DNA of 64,000 nt from assembly GCA_038380435.1 (NCBI GenBank), contig JAWZYU010000025.1:25706707-25770706 (forward strand). The letters are read 5' to 3'. Below the pieces are notes generated by a model. The model was not told the DNA's origin and did not search any database. It worked only from the letters and a program-made list of their open reading frames with translations. This document shows positions 32,218-43,262 of the stretch, one piece after another; positions within the stretch are counted from its first letter, which is position 1, and each line of letters begins with the position of its first letter. Source of the stretch: Ryuthela nishihirai (taxonomy: Eukaryota; Arthropoda; Arachnida; Araneae; Heptathelidae). The position numbers and the translations under genes are program-made.

Positions 32218-32995
32218 GGCCGGGGTGGCTCAGTGGGTAGCGAGACAGACTAGTAATCTGCAGTTCCCAGGTTTTAGTCCCAGCTGGGTCAGCGTTGAGA
32301 TTTATCTCCGCAAAACTCCCGCCTTGACCTCAGTCAGTGGGGGACACCGATGGCCTTGGAAAGGCGTCTGCACATCGGATGGGACGTTGAGCCGTATCCC
32401 CGTGTGCGGAAGAGCCATATCCAGTGCACGTTAAAGAACACGCTGGATTGGGTTGGGTTGTTTTACCTCTGAGCGGCACTTTTTTGCACACCATGGGCTA
32501 AATGGCCAGGTCACATGGACCCCGAAGGCTCAGAGAAGGTGGGGGGAGGGGACCCACTGGAACAGCTGTTGGGAGACAGATGGTAGCCTCCCGTCAAGGC
32601 CATCCAGCGTGTTCTTTAACGTGCACAGGGTATGGCTCTCCCACACACGGGGCCACGGCTTAACGTCCCATCCGACGGACGGCGGCCTTTCCAAGCCCAT
32701 CGGTGTCCCCTACTGACCGTGGGCAGGGCGGGGAATTTTGCGGAGATAAATCTCAACGCTGACCCAGCTGGGACTCGAACCTGGGAACTACAGATTACGA
32801 GCCTGGCGCGCTACCGACTGAGCCACCCCCGCCCCAAACACGCTGGATGGCTTTGACGAGAGGCTACCATCTGTCTCCCAACAGCTGTTCCAGTGGGTTC
32901 CCTCCTCCAACCTTCTCTGAGCCTTCGGGGTCCATGTGACCTGGCCGTTGAGCCCATTGCGTGCAAAAGAAGTTCCGCTCAGAGGTAAAACAATC
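32218..32995 (+). mobile_element. SINE1 split by an antisense SINE1
   Basis: Outer copy at 32,218-32,450 and 32,836-32,995. The inner minus-strand copy spans about 32,451-32,835. Target duplication AACACGCTGGAT flanks the inner element. This is a second, independent hairpin-forming pair like that at 15,838. Confidence 0.87.
32451..32835 (-). mobile_element. SINE1, full length, well preserved
   Basis: A complete element with a (CCAAC)n tail, intact box A and box B, and the closest to a consensus in this window by eye. Likely among the youngest insertions. Confidence 0.9.
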
Positions 32996-33002
32996 TAATT
33001 AA

Positions 33003-33248
33003 CTCTTATCCTTCTCTCGGCGAGAAAGGAGACCGTTGGGTTTGGAAATACCGCCACATGTCAGATGACACGTCAGCCCCATTTGGCCATAAACACTCAC
33101 GTGAAAGATATATATATATACTTGCTCATTAACGAACAGCTGTTCAGTGAATCCCCAACCTTCTATGATCCCTAGGGATCTTTGTGACCTGCCCGTTCAC
33201 TCCATTGTGTTCAAAAAGTGTCGTTCAGAGATAAATTAATCCAGCTGC
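33003..33248 (+). mobile_element. SINE1 relic
   Basis: Diverged body (GGAGACCGTTGGGTTTGGAA, CCTTGTG-like end, GATAAATTAATCCAGC). The head is lost. Confidence 0.55.
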
Positions 33249-33285
33249 AGAAATTTGGAATTTCTGTTGCGATATATGTAAAGTC

Positions 33286-33492
33286 GTCCCATGGCCGAGT
33301 GGTTAGCGCGCTTGGCTACTGATCTAAGAGACCTGGATTCGAGCCCCGCGTAAGGCATGGCTGTTTGTGTCGTTTTTCTGCTGAGGTCCTGCCATCCTCT
33401 CAGACCTACTATGGCATATAAACTGACAGGCTCCTGTCAGACCTCTGTGGCAAGCAGCTGCTTGAGGGGGTATTTATTTATTATTTATTTAT
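33286..33492 (+). mobile_element. SINE2, full length
   Basis: Head CCCATGGCCGAGTGGTTAGC with box B GATTCGAGCCCC, body, CAAGCAGCTGCTTGAGGGGG, and a TATTTATTTATTATTTATTT tail. Confidence 0.88.
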
Positions 33493-33594
33493 ACACACCA
33501 GAGTAGTTTTGGTTTAGCAACCAATCCCAATTCCTAATAAACTGGAATGAAATAGTGTTAAGAAAAGAATCAGGAATGGAAAACTTAACAGATC

Positions 33595-33600
33595 TTTATT
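33595..33600 (-). terminator. Candidate poly(A) signal of gene B
   Basis: The minus strand reads AATAAA in TGTTAAATAAAG, the same context as gene A at 2,364. It would give a 3' UTR of about 330 bp. Another AATAAA overlaps the stop codon itself (33,926) and seems too early. Confidence 0.45.
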
Positions 33601-33925
33601 TAACAAATATCATTATTAGATATTTAACAAGAATAAGAAAAATACAACTTTCAACATTCCATGTAACAGTTTCATTGAAAACAAAGTAAATTTACCAGCG
33701 TTTATATTTGCATGTTTACTGCTTCACCACTAACAGCTGAATAAATCATTGTATGTACAGAACAATGAACACTTTCCGTTACAATAGGAAAAGGAAGCCG
33801 TCATCTTCCCAATAAGAAAATGGTTCTGGAATTTTATCGCTGTCAGCTTAAATAAGAATTTCATATTCTCAATCACTTCAGCTGGTCCCAGGACGTTTCT
33901 TGGATTTTTTTTCCTCCTTTTTCCT

Positions 33926-35288
33926 TTATTGACGGTGACTATCTGCAAGTTTGGCCAAATCCATATAGCGACGATGAATTTCATCATATTTGGCAAAGTG
34001 CTTATCATGATCGCCATCATCCTGCTGCCAACGGTACATGGGATGACGGTACATGGGATAATGTCCATGATGACGCATATAATGATGTCCATAGCGGTCG
34101 TCGTCATGTCCACGGGCTTCAATATGTCCGAATTTATACTCAGGTGCTTGTTTAAAATAGCGCTCAAAGCCGTGTTTGTGTTCATGTCCGTTCTTGTAGC
34201 CAAGACCATGTTTGTGATCATGTCCGTGCTTGTGTTCATGGCCGTGCTTGTGTTCATGGCCGTGCTTATGCTCATGACCGTGTTTGTGCTCATGGGCTTG
34301 TTTGTGCTCATGTCCGTGCTTATGCTCATGTCCGTGTTTGTGTTCATGGGCTTGTTTGTGCTCATGTCCGTGTTTGTGCTCATGTCCGTGTTTGTGCTCA
34401 TGGGCTTGTTTGTGTTCATGTCCGTGCTTGTGATCATGACCATGTTTATGCTGATGATCGTGTTTGTTTTCATGACCATGCTTATGCTGATGTTCATGCT
34501 TGTGGCCGTGTTCGTGCTTATGTTCATGGCCGTGTTTGTGTTCATGCCCGTGTTTGTGTTCATGCCCGTGTTTGTGTTCGTGGCCGTGTTTGTGCTCATG
34601 CCCATGTTTGTGTTCGTGACCGTGTTTGTGCTCATGTCCATGTTTGTGTTCGTGGCCATGTTTGTGTTCGTGGCCATGTTTGTGTTCGTGGCCATGTTTG
34701 TGCTCGTGGCCGTGTTTGTGCTCGTGGCCGTGTTTGTGTTCATGGCCGTGTTTGTGCTCGTGACCGTGTTTGTGTTCATGACCGTGTTTGTGTTCATGGC
34801 CATGTTTGTGTTCATGCCCATGTTTGTGTTCATGGCCGTGTTTGTGTTCATGCCCATGTTTGTGTTCGTGGCCGTGTTTGTGTTCATGCCCATGTTTGTG
34901 TTCGTGGCCGTGTTTGTGTTCATGGCCGTGTTTGTGTTCATGGCCGTGTTTGTGATCGTGCTTGTGATCATGTTCGTGTTTGTGGCCATGCTCGTGCTTG
35001 TGTTCATGACCATGTTTGTGACCATGCTCGTGTTTGTGATCATGCCCATGTTTATGATCATGTTTATGTCCATGACCATGTTTGTGATCGTGGCCATGTT
35101 TGTGATCATGCTCATGCTTATGATCATGACCATGTTGGTGTTGGTGTCCATGCTTATGGTCATGTTCGTGTTTGTGTCCGTGCTCGTGACCATGTTTGTG
35201 GTGATGATGGTGGTGGTGATGATGGTGGTGGTGGTGATGATGATCAGTTTTGTCTTTGATGACAATCACCTGTTCATTGCCTTTATGT
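33926..35288 (-). CDS. Gene B, exon 3: histidine-rich repeat domain of a secreted protein
   Basis: Main coding exon of a predicted 483-aa protein (codon 30 onward). The acceptor is TTTCTTTTCAG|A at 35289-35291; the A completes exon 2's GA to give Glu. The linker HKGNEQVIVIKDKTD aligns with gene A (QVVVYKDETE). A 15-His run occupies residues 46-60. It is followed by long tandem hexapeptides HGHEHK with variants (HGHDHK, HEHGHK, and QAHEHK in four places). About the last 80 residues are not repetitive: Tyr, Asp, Arg and His rich (YPMYRHPMYRWQQDDGD), ending in a charged helix-like tail (IHRRYMDLAKLADSHRQ). The composition implies binding of many Zn, Cu or Ni ions. Secreted, function unknown; arthropod cuticle, fang or haemolymph metal-binding proteins are possible analogues. 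Overlapping long frames on both strands are repeat artefacts. Confidence 0.75.
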
Positions 35289-35595
35289 CTGAAAAGAAAC
35301 AAATTATTTGGCATTAGCTACAGGAGCTCCAAGATAAATAGTTATAACAAAGTTTCGTACAATACAATTCAATATTTGGCTTTGAAAATCGTAACTTTCA
35401 GTACAATATTTGAAGACAATTAATAACAGCCGCATTTTTACTCCAGAGTTTATTTTCTCTAATCCAGAGTCTAACACTAATCCGGTATGCAGTAAAACCT
35501 GACCGGTGCATGATAAAAGAATAGGCCACTTTATCACCAACCAATTCAGTCTTTTACTTACAGAAAACTTGAATAATAGTCCAATTAAAACACAA

Positions 35596-35685
35596 ATGAC
35601 GTCATCGGTGACAGAAATTGTCAATTTCCTTGGGGCGCCGCGGCTACTTGAGTGAACTGCCCCAAATTTGGTGGGGTGGTTCCAC
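35596..35685 (-). repeat. Interspersed repeat R1 with a CRE-like site
   Basis: On the minus strand: CACCAAATTTGGG, CTCAAGTAGCCG, GACAATTTCTG, CCGATGACGTCAT. The same order occurs on the plus strand at 39,866-39,955. Confidence 0.6.
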
Positions 35686-35737
35686 TTATTTCTAACCCTG
35701 TTGGGGTAACAGATCTGGTTCCTTCCTGCTGTGGGGG

Positions 35738-36122
35738 GAGCGGGGGAGGCTCAGTCGGTAGCGCGCCAGGCTCGTAATCTGTAGTTCCCAGGTTCGAGTC
35801 CCAGCTGGGTCAGCATTGAGATTTATCTCCGCAAAATTCCCCGCTCTGCCCACGGTCAGTAGGGGACACCGATGGGCTTGGAAAGGCCGCCGTCCGTCGG
35901 ATGGGACGTTAAGCCGTGGCCCCGTGTGCGGGAGAGCCATATCCTGTACACGTTAAAGAACACGCTGGATGGCCTTGACGGGAGGCTACCATCTGTCTCC
36001 CAACAGTTGTTCCAATGGGTCCCCTCCCCCAACCTTCTCTGAGCCTTCGGGGTTCATGTGACCTGGCCATTTAGCCCATGGTGTGCAAAAAAGTGCCGCT
36101 CAGAGGTAAAACAACCCAACCC
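35738..36122 (+). mobile_element. SINE1, full length
   Basis: Complete copy with head GGGGGAGGCTCAGTCGGTAG and tail AACAACCCAACCCA. The short target duplication CCTGCTGTGG lies on both sides. Confidence 0.88.
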
Positions 36123-36811
36123 ACAACCCTGCTGTGGGTCGGGAGTGATGCCTCGAAAAGGTTCGAAATTTATGGGGGGCGCTGCTGCTACCTGCCTTGT
36201 GAATGGAGTAGTTGAATGGAGTAGTTGTTTTTAGTGGTTAGAGAACCTGACTGCTAAGCCATTGGGCATGTCCTTGTATAATTGTTTGTGTGGTTATGAG
36301 AAACCAACGAAAGCTTACGGGTTTTCTCCGTCCTCTTTATTTAAAATTAATTTAAATAATTCATAGGGGGTTCGTGGAGCTGAAAAGGTTGACAACCACT
36401 GCTATATACGAAGATTACAAAGATATTCCATTTGATCCGCCATGTCTTTGGCAGAAAAATGCTTAATTTTCATCAAATAATATTGAAAAAGGAGAAATTT
36501 AGCATTTTTCTCGCATTGTAGCGGTTATATTTATCTTTGGATAAAGTAGAAATAGAATTATAGCCCTTCTGCGTTTTTTAGTTGCTGATGTTTTATGCCA
36601 AACTGATGGGGGAAGAGAGTCAATTTATTATTTGGATATTAGTAAACTTGTTTTTTTTACAATGTAAGTGAAACTTTATAATTTTTTTGTGCAACAGCAA
36701 TTTTTTTTGACTTAACGATTTGTCCTGTGATGGAGTCGTCTTACTTCAAATCCCGGCAACTACTTCCTTTCTCCTCCTTCAATCCGGCCAGCGGCATCCT
36801 CATTCTATAGG

Positions 36812-37197
36812 GACGGTGGCGGCTCAGTCGGTAGCGCGCCAGGGTCGTAATCTGTACTTCCCAGGTTCGAGTCCCAGCTGGGCCAGCGTTGAGATTAATC
36901 TCCGCAAAATGTCCTGCCCACGGTCAGTAGAGGACACCGATGAGCTTGGAAAGGCCGCCGTCCGTCGGATGGGACGTTAAGCTGTGGCCCCGTGTGCTGG
37001 AGAGCCATACCCTGTGCACGTTAAAGAACGTGCTGGATGGCCTTGACGGGAGTCACCATCTGTCTCCCAACAGCTGTTCCAGTGGGTCCCCTCCCCCAAC
37101 CTTCTCTGAGCCTTCGGGGTCCATGTGACCTGGCCATTTAGCCCATGGTGTGCAAAATAATGACGCTCAGAGGTAAAATAATCCAATCCAATCCAAC
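36812..37197 (+). mobile_element. SINE1, full length
   Basis: Head GGTGGCGGCTCAGTCGGTAG to a tail of repeated AATCC (AATAATCCAATCCAATCC), showing tail variation. Confidence 0.87.
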
Positions 37198-37221
37198 CTG
37201 CCACTCCTTGGTAATCTCAAT

Positions 37222-37478
37222 CGTACGTATCCTGCCTTTTGGATTGGTAGAGGTGGACCAAATGCATGGCCTGCACGTTCTTCCGATCTGAGTCCACTGG
37301 ATTTCTTCTTATGAGGACACCTGAGGCTGATGTTTATGTTACCCCCGTTCCTAATACACAAGCTCTGCGCGAAAGCATCGTGGATAGTTGTCAAAGAATT
37401 CGAAACACTCCTGGACTTTTCGGATGCATTCGACAGTCCATGAGAAGACGCTGTGAGGAGTGTATTACTCTTTAGGGA
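37222..37478 (+). pseudogene. DDE transposase relic (Tc1/mariner-like, C-terminal part)
   Basis: A broken frame reads WIGRGGPNAWPARSSDLSPL, then a stop and a frameshift, then VYVTPVPNTQALRESIVDSC and NTPGLFGCIRQSMRRRCEEC. This is the usual C-terminal arrangement of an arthropod DDE transposase (the [R/S]SPDL.PLDFFLWG.LK region and beyond). No intact catalytic domain remains. Confidence 0.65.
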
Positions 37479-37664
37479 GGCCATTACTAAAACTTGCTCT
37501 GATGTAGACTTTCATAATTCTTCTCATTGATCACTTACAGGGTGCTGTAATAACTGGAATAAAAACTGGCTTCACAGGTTTTCTTACTTGCACTCTCGAA
37601 AGATGTCATAACTCGGAAGGGAAGAATTTCTGGCTCAATGATCATAGGGACTTTTTTTTTTTCA

Positions 37665-37860
37665 TGAATAAGAGTGGTTAGCACGCTTGGTTACTAATAA
37701 ATGGAACCTGGGATTCCATGCTGGGATTTTCTGCTGAGTTCTTACCTTCCTCACAGATCTTCTATATGGCGTATTGAATTGACAGTCTCCTACTGTCAGA
37801 CCTGTGTGGCAAGCAGCTGCTTGAGTGGGTATTTATTATTATTTTTTTTTATCTATGAGC
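37665..37860 (+). mobile_element. SINE2, diverged
   Basis: GAGTGGTTAGCACGCTTGG head, degraded box B (GGGATTCCATGC), then CAAGCAGCTGCTTGAGTGGG and a TATTTATTATT tail. Confidence 0.75.
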
Positions 37861-37866
37861 AGTAGA

Positions 37867-38085
37867 GCCGTTCCGTGACCGAGTGGTTAGCGCGCTTGGC
37901 TACTGATCTACGGGACCTGGGTTCGAACCCCGGGTAAGGCATGGATGTTTGTGTTGTTTTTCTGCTGAGGTCCTGCCATCCTCTCAGACCTTCTACTATG
38001 GCATATAAACTGACAGGCTCCTGTCAGACCTCTGTGGCAAGCAGCTGCTTGAGAGGGTATTTATTTTTTTTTTATCTATGAGCAA
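37867..38085 (+). mobile_element. SINE2, full length, inserted at the tail of another SINE2
   Basis: A good copy whose target duplication TATCTATGAGCARTAGA (about 37,849-37,866 and 38,075-38,091) lies at the A/T-rich end of the older SINE2. This gives a tandem pair by two insertions. Confidence 0.85.
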
Positions 38086-38560
38086 TAGATCACGTTACAA
38101 AGTTCGATGAGATCTTTTGGAAATACCTTGTGTAATACATCCTCATTTACTTATATTCCCATCGTAATTTTACATGATATGAACTTTGTATTCAGATTAT
38201 TCATAAACTTAGAGGAGGAGTCTGACATTATTAAAAAGTTGCTGTTAACTGTTTTTAAACCTTTTCTTACTAGATAATAAATATAAGGAAATAATATTCT
38301 ACTTAAAATTAAATAGGATGAGAATATTTTTTATTTCAGCCGTAACAAATTATTACTACAATAAACAAAAAATTTAGCATTATTTTATTAAAAAACAAAA
38401 CCAAGAAAAAGAAAAGGAAGGAATCACTTTCAAACCACAGTATCAAAATTATTATGACACGATAATATCTAAAATGATTTCAGAATTAACACATATAACG
38501 ATGGCAGTGATGTTCTCAAAGTAAACGGAATTAAAGTTTTTTTTTGCAATCTTTTGGAAT

Positions 38561-38829
38561 TTAACTCTTTATGTCCTATCGGGACTTCAAAGTCCCACAA
38601 GTTGAAATTGCCCATTATATTGTTTGTCAGGCTTGTAGCCAATTTGGAGTCAAAAATGACTCCAAATAGGTCCATAGTCCTTATGTCAAAAATCAAAAGG
38701 TATTACTATCTTTCAAAGTAGGTGAAAGAACTGTTCAAACTGGATTTCCGATGAAGCATAACATTTGCCTCCACCGTTTTATAGGTCTTCAAAACTTTTT
38801 GGAAAAATGCGTGAAATATAAGAAGTTAA
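38561..38829. mobile_element. Possible piggyBac-type MITE
   Basis: TTAA at 38,561 and 38,826 flank sequence with loosely similar inverted ends (CTCTTTATGTCC versus CTTCTTATATTTC). Inside are two perfect small hairpins: GGGACTTCAAAGTCCC and TTTGGAGTCAAAAATGACTC. The short, imperfect ends make this tentative. Confidence 0.3.
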
Positions 38830-39612
38830 ATATTCTTGCCTCTCTTACTCTTACTAGCATTCTGAGAGGGGGGAAGACATGAACCCTTCCCTCCTCTCTA
38901 GATCCGGCCCTGCACACATATAATATGATACGAAGTAATAGTTATTCGGAAGAAATTTGGGACAAAAACGAACTGATTGCCTAAAACAGTTTGCTAACAC
39001 CCTCCACCAGAATGTGAAACAACGCTTACAAACATTTCTTTAATCTAATTACACTCTGCTCTTAAAGCTTTAACACGGCCGACAAAGCAAAGCCCCAATT
39101 TTATTGTATTCTGAATCGTCCCTTGAACTATCTCCAGGGTACGAAGACCGCTGCACCAGCCGCTGGGCCACACCCGGCCCACTAATTCTTGCAACAACAC
39201 CAACTTTAAACTAGAATAATCTGTCTCGAGCAGACGAACTTTTCAGTGCTTGAAACGGTTAACTGCCCAACCGTAACTTCTGATGTTCATTCAACCTGAG
39301 TGAATAGCTAAAATTGAGAGTTCGCCAGCAAGTATTTATTCCTTGCATTGCAATTAAGGAAGTTACCGGTAAGTATCTAGCCTTGCGGGCATGAAATTGA
39401 GAAGGTCCTAACTGGACCTTCTCAAAAAGATTGATATTTTCAATGAGAAGACGAATTCGTTACGAATTGTCAAATCTTTTAATCTAAAGATTATCTGTCA
39501 ATCCACCATTTATTTATTTCGAAAGCAAAGCTATTTTATTTATTAGGTTTTGAATGTTTAGAAGTGTTTCTTCTTTTAAATATCTTTATGAAACCTTTCT
39601 TCGTGTGAAGTT

Positions 39613-39680
39613 AAAACACCAGAATGGCTCAATGTCAAGCTGATATATCCTGGAGTTGCCAGGTTCGATTTTCAACCTTT
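39613..39680 (+). mobile_element. Possible tRNA-like SINE head
   Basis: AATGGCTCAATGTCAAGC followed 35 bp later by CCAGGTTCGATTTTC resembles box A and box B. It matches neither SINE1 nor SINE2 beyond these boxes, so it is a third family or chance. Confidence 0.3.
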
Positions 39681-39865
39681 TCAGCAATCAGAATTACTAC
39701 TTTTCCATTCTTTCATGAATCAAGGGTCAGGACCAATAACAGCTTAAGTCGTAGTTTAGTGTGCAAGACAATATGAAGTCCTGAATTATACTTGCTCAGA
39801 CAATCAAAAACAATCTAAGTGATAAAGTAATAATAATACTAAATAAATCTAAGTGACTATGTGGT

Positions 39866-39955
39866 ACCACACCACCAAATATGGGACCCATCGCTCAAGT
39901 AGCCGTGGAACCACAAGAAAACCGACAATTTCTGCTACCGATGACGTCACACGTG
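39866..39955 (+). repeat. Interspersed repeat R1, plus-strand copy
   Basis: CACCAAATATGGG, CTCAAGTAGCCG, GACAATTTCTG and CCGATGACGTCAC are in the same order as the inverted copy at 35,596-35,685. Both sit in gene B intron 2. Confidence 0.6.
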
Positions 39956-40309
39956 TCCGCCCGTCCGTCGTTCCATGGATTGATTCTTTCTGTCGGAATT
40001 ACGGCTATTATATATACTGTATATATTTATGATATATTAACTTATTAACAAGGTTCATGTGGGGCTAGCACAGTTTAGTTCACCAGATTAGTGCCAGATT
40101 AAGGTATAATCTACAGCCTTAAGGCTCACAATAAAATTATTATTTTTCCCATATACTATTTTGCTATATTTCAACAGCTTTTTATTTATTTTTTGCTCAT
40201 TTAAAAAAAGTGAGCTATCGTTTTGGCTTTGTCGTAGGTCTGTCTGTCCGTCCATCTATTGATATTCAACTGTTTTATGATAAAACATAAATGAAATAAA
40301 TCGGATAGC

Positions 40310-40440
40310 TACAGTCGCTCAAAAAAGTATCCGAACACTATGGTTGATTACAGAATTCGGAAAAAATATCTGGCAACGATTTAGAAATTAGTAATCTGGC
40401 AACCTTCGTGTAACGTGATATTTTTTTTTGAGCGACTGTA
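40310..40440. mobile_element. Tc1-type MITE M1, internally deleted
   Basis: The left arm is nearly complete. It then jumps from GTAACGTGATA to TTTTTTTTTGAGCGACTGTA. Confidence 0.8.
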
Positions 40441-40714
40441 CTAAAAGAATGGAAGGATTCTTACATTTGAAATCTTTTAATAGTTTTATTGTCCACCGTT
40501 ATTCTACGGTTCATAGAATAAGACGAGATTCATCTGATCGACTGTATCAAAGTGATGAACCATAAAAGGAATGAGGCAGCCCTCAACTTAAATAAAAGGG
40601 CGAACGTGATCAAAACTGACTTGTGGGGGGAATTAACAATTGAATCTGATGCAAAGAGAAAGATAATGGAAGGAATGCTTTCACGAAGAAGTATTAAAGC
40701 ATGATATTCTAGAG

Positions 40715-41336
40715 TAGGGGTTCTCAACGTGGGGTACGCCGTGAGAGCTCAAAAGTCGCTAGATCTAGTAACAAAGTCGCTAAGTTGGCATTATTATACT
40801 CTAGCTATAGTTTTGGCATTATTATACTCTAGCTATAGTTTTGGCATTATTATACTATAGCTATAGCCAGTTACATACACATTTCCAGGCATTATTATAC
40901 TATAGCTATAGCCAGTTACATACACATTTCCAGGGGTACGTGAAGAGTTATGAGTATGAATTGGCATTATTATACTATTTGGCATTATTATACTATAGCT
41001 ATAGCCAGTTACATACACATTTCCAGGCATTATTATACTATAGCTATAGCCAGTTACATACACATTTCCAGGGGTACGTGAAGAGTTATGAGTATGAATT
41101 GGCATTATTATACTATTTGGCATTATTATACTATAGCTATAGCCAGTTACATACACATTTCCAGGCATTATTATACTATAGCTATAGCCAGTTACATACA
41201 CATTTCCAGGGGTACGTGAAGAGTTATGAGTATGAATTGGCATTATTATACTATTTGGCATTATTATACTATAGCTATAGCCAGTTACATACACATTTCC
41301 AGGGGTACGTGAAGCATAAAAGGTTGAGAACCACTG
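40715..41336. mobile_element. hAT-type MITE expanded by a tandem repeat
   Basis: Ends TAGGGGTTCTCAACG and CAGTGGTTCTCAACC (inverted at 41,336), with 8-bp target sites TTCTAGAG and CTCTAGAG. The interior (40,844-41,310) holds a 138-bp repeat, listed separately. Confidence 0.8.
40800..41310 (+). repeat. 138-bp tandem repeat with 47-bp sub-repeats
   Basis: GGGGTACGTGAAGAG recurs at about 40,933, 41,071 and 41,209, a 138-bp period. Each unit holds two copies of a segment with CTATAGCTATAGCCAGTTAC and one with GAGTTATGAGTATGAATTGG. Open frames on both strands simply follow the repeat. Confidence 0.85.
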
Positions 41337-41344
41337 CTCTAGAG

Positions 41345-41553
41345 TAGGGGTTCTCAACGTGGGGTACGCGGTAAAATTTTTTGGGGTACGCCGTGAGAGC
41401 TCAAAGGTCGCTATATCTAGTAACAAAGTCAGTGTTTTATTTTATTCCCATTGCTATACTCTAACTATAGTTTTATCTATCTGTACAAGGGGTACGCCAG
41501 TTGCATACACATTTCAAGGGGGTACGTGAAGCATGAAAGGTTGAGAACCACTG
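41345..41553. mobile_element. hAT-type MITE, compact form
   Basis: The same ends as its left neighbour, without the internal expansion. The 8-bp CTCTAGAG at 41,337-41,344 is shared with the first element and repeated at 41,554-41,561. Confidence 0.82.
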
Positions 41554-42487
41554 CTCTAGAGAATTGATTATTTTCCTCGTGGATTATAGAGATGAAACTG
41601 ATAGTATTTATTTCAAGCCTTACCCATATTAGGAACCAAGAGGATGAGTTTACTACAAGAATTAGACTAAAAATAAAGTAGAAGAGAAAGTAGGTTAAGC
41701 TCTGGGACATGCTAGAATTGAAAAATAGTTGAATTTTAAACAAATTGCAAACATACTCATTCCTTTAGGCACATGCAATTCGTTCTAGAACATATATGCC
41801 GAAACGATTTTTTTTGAGGGCAAAATTCAAATACTATCGGCTAAGAAAGATGTTTTCTAAAAAATAATGTGTTAGAAAAATGTTTCCTAAATGTTTATAA
41901 AACACATTTTTTTATCATTAAAAATGCCGTATGTAATACATACAATGCTTTGCATTATTTGTAAGTATTTCAATGACACTCATTTATTTATCAACAAAAT
42001 TACGAATTTAATTAATTGCAAGGTTATTTAAATTTATTCTTGTAATGCATGAATTTGTTAAGGAAAACTGAAGGCAGATGAAAACCGAGATGTAGTTTGG
42101 CCACGCCTGTGCTAGAAATTTATTCTAATTCATCCTAGAAATTTTAAATTTAGACTTTAGGATGTATTGGCCAAGAAATTTACTTTTGACAGACACGATT
42201 TCCAACACCGAGGGGTGGATGAAAAAAAATACATTTTTGGTTTACTAGAAAAAACAAAAATTCATTCTAAATTATAACTGTAAATACGAATAAAAATATT
42301 ACTGTTCGAATTTGGCGAATCATCCATTAGTTTGAATTTTCACTGTTAGATGGCAGTAAAGATGAGATATGACAAACCTGATTTACTTTGAAAACGAACA
42401 TTCCATTTTTTCGATGTCGATTGGGCACTCTAGCTGTAGGATGCCTCAAACTTGAGATAGTTCAGTGCAGTGTTTAATAAACTAATT

Positions 42488-42665
42488 TGGTCGCGACCCA
42501 AATTTCAAAGTCCTGTCCACCTCACGACCAGAAATCAAAGTTCGCATTCCCCCTGTGACACAAAAAATCAAAATTCCCATTCACATCGCTACCCAAGATT
42601 AAAATTTTCACTAACCTCGTGAATCAAAGTTCAAATTCTTATTCATCTCGCGACCTTGGCTTTGG
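42488..42665 (+). repeat. Degenerate tandem repeat, unit about 45 bp
   Basis: The theme C.CG.GACC....ATCAAA.TTC.CATTC.C repeats about four times with much divergence (CGCGACCCAAATTTCAAAGT, CACGACCAGAAATCAAAGTT, and so on). Confidence 0.5.
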
Positions 42666-43204
42666 GTATCAAATTTTTCATAATTCGGTCCTGCCACTGT
42701 GTAAAAAATTAATTTCTTACTCCAAGGTGTTCTTCATTACTATAGTATTTAATTGTGTTACGGTTTTCATGCACAGTCCATCAATTTCATTTCCTAACGC
42801 AGCATTTTAAATTTTATTTTTCATTCTGATTGGGTGATCCTTTCTTATAGCTATACGAAGTACACTCAATTCATACTCATACACTCTGGCCCCAATTCTT
42901 GTGCAAGTGGAATTTATCCCTTAATTGAGCCGTCTCGGTTGACTCCTTCCAATAATAAATTCGAAAAATAATTGAAAAAAACTAGAAAGATAAATAATCC
43001 CTTCTGGCAAATGTAGAATGCTTGTTTTCAAAGAGAATGAAGTTGCCGTTTTCCGGCTTTAGCGATCTCTGATGGTAGAAATTCAAACTAATAATGGATG
43101 ACTCAAAACAGGCCCGAATCTAGAATAAAATAAAAAAGGGAGAGGTGGGGGGGTGACAAGAAACTTAATCGGGCAGAAAAATAGTAGGGGAGGGGGCGGA
43201 CGAG

Positions 43205-43262
43205 AAACTCCCTCAAGCATTTGCTTGTCATAAAGGTCTTACTAACATTTAATTAATGTTTA
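43205..43262 (-). mobile_element. SINE2 3'-end fragment
   Basis: The minus strand reads a short diverged SINE2 end (ACAAGCAAATGCTTGAGGGA). Confidence 0.4.

Noticed and set aside
33286..33360. tRNA gene
   Set aside because: Box A and box B are present, but the sequence continues into the SINE2 body and recurs at several sites with the same 3' end.
33929..35317. 462-codon plus-strand frame over gene B
   Set aside because: Same antisense artefact as at 3,012; it overlaps exon 3 base for base.
39115..39180. Possible additional tRNA-like SINE head on the minus strand
   Set aside because: A box A-like GTGGCCCAGCGGCTGG is seen, but no second copy or clear box B in this window supports it.
40833..41426. 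197-codon and 168-codon repetitive frames on opposite strands
   Set aside because: Both arise from the 138-bp tandem repeat inside a hAT MITE.
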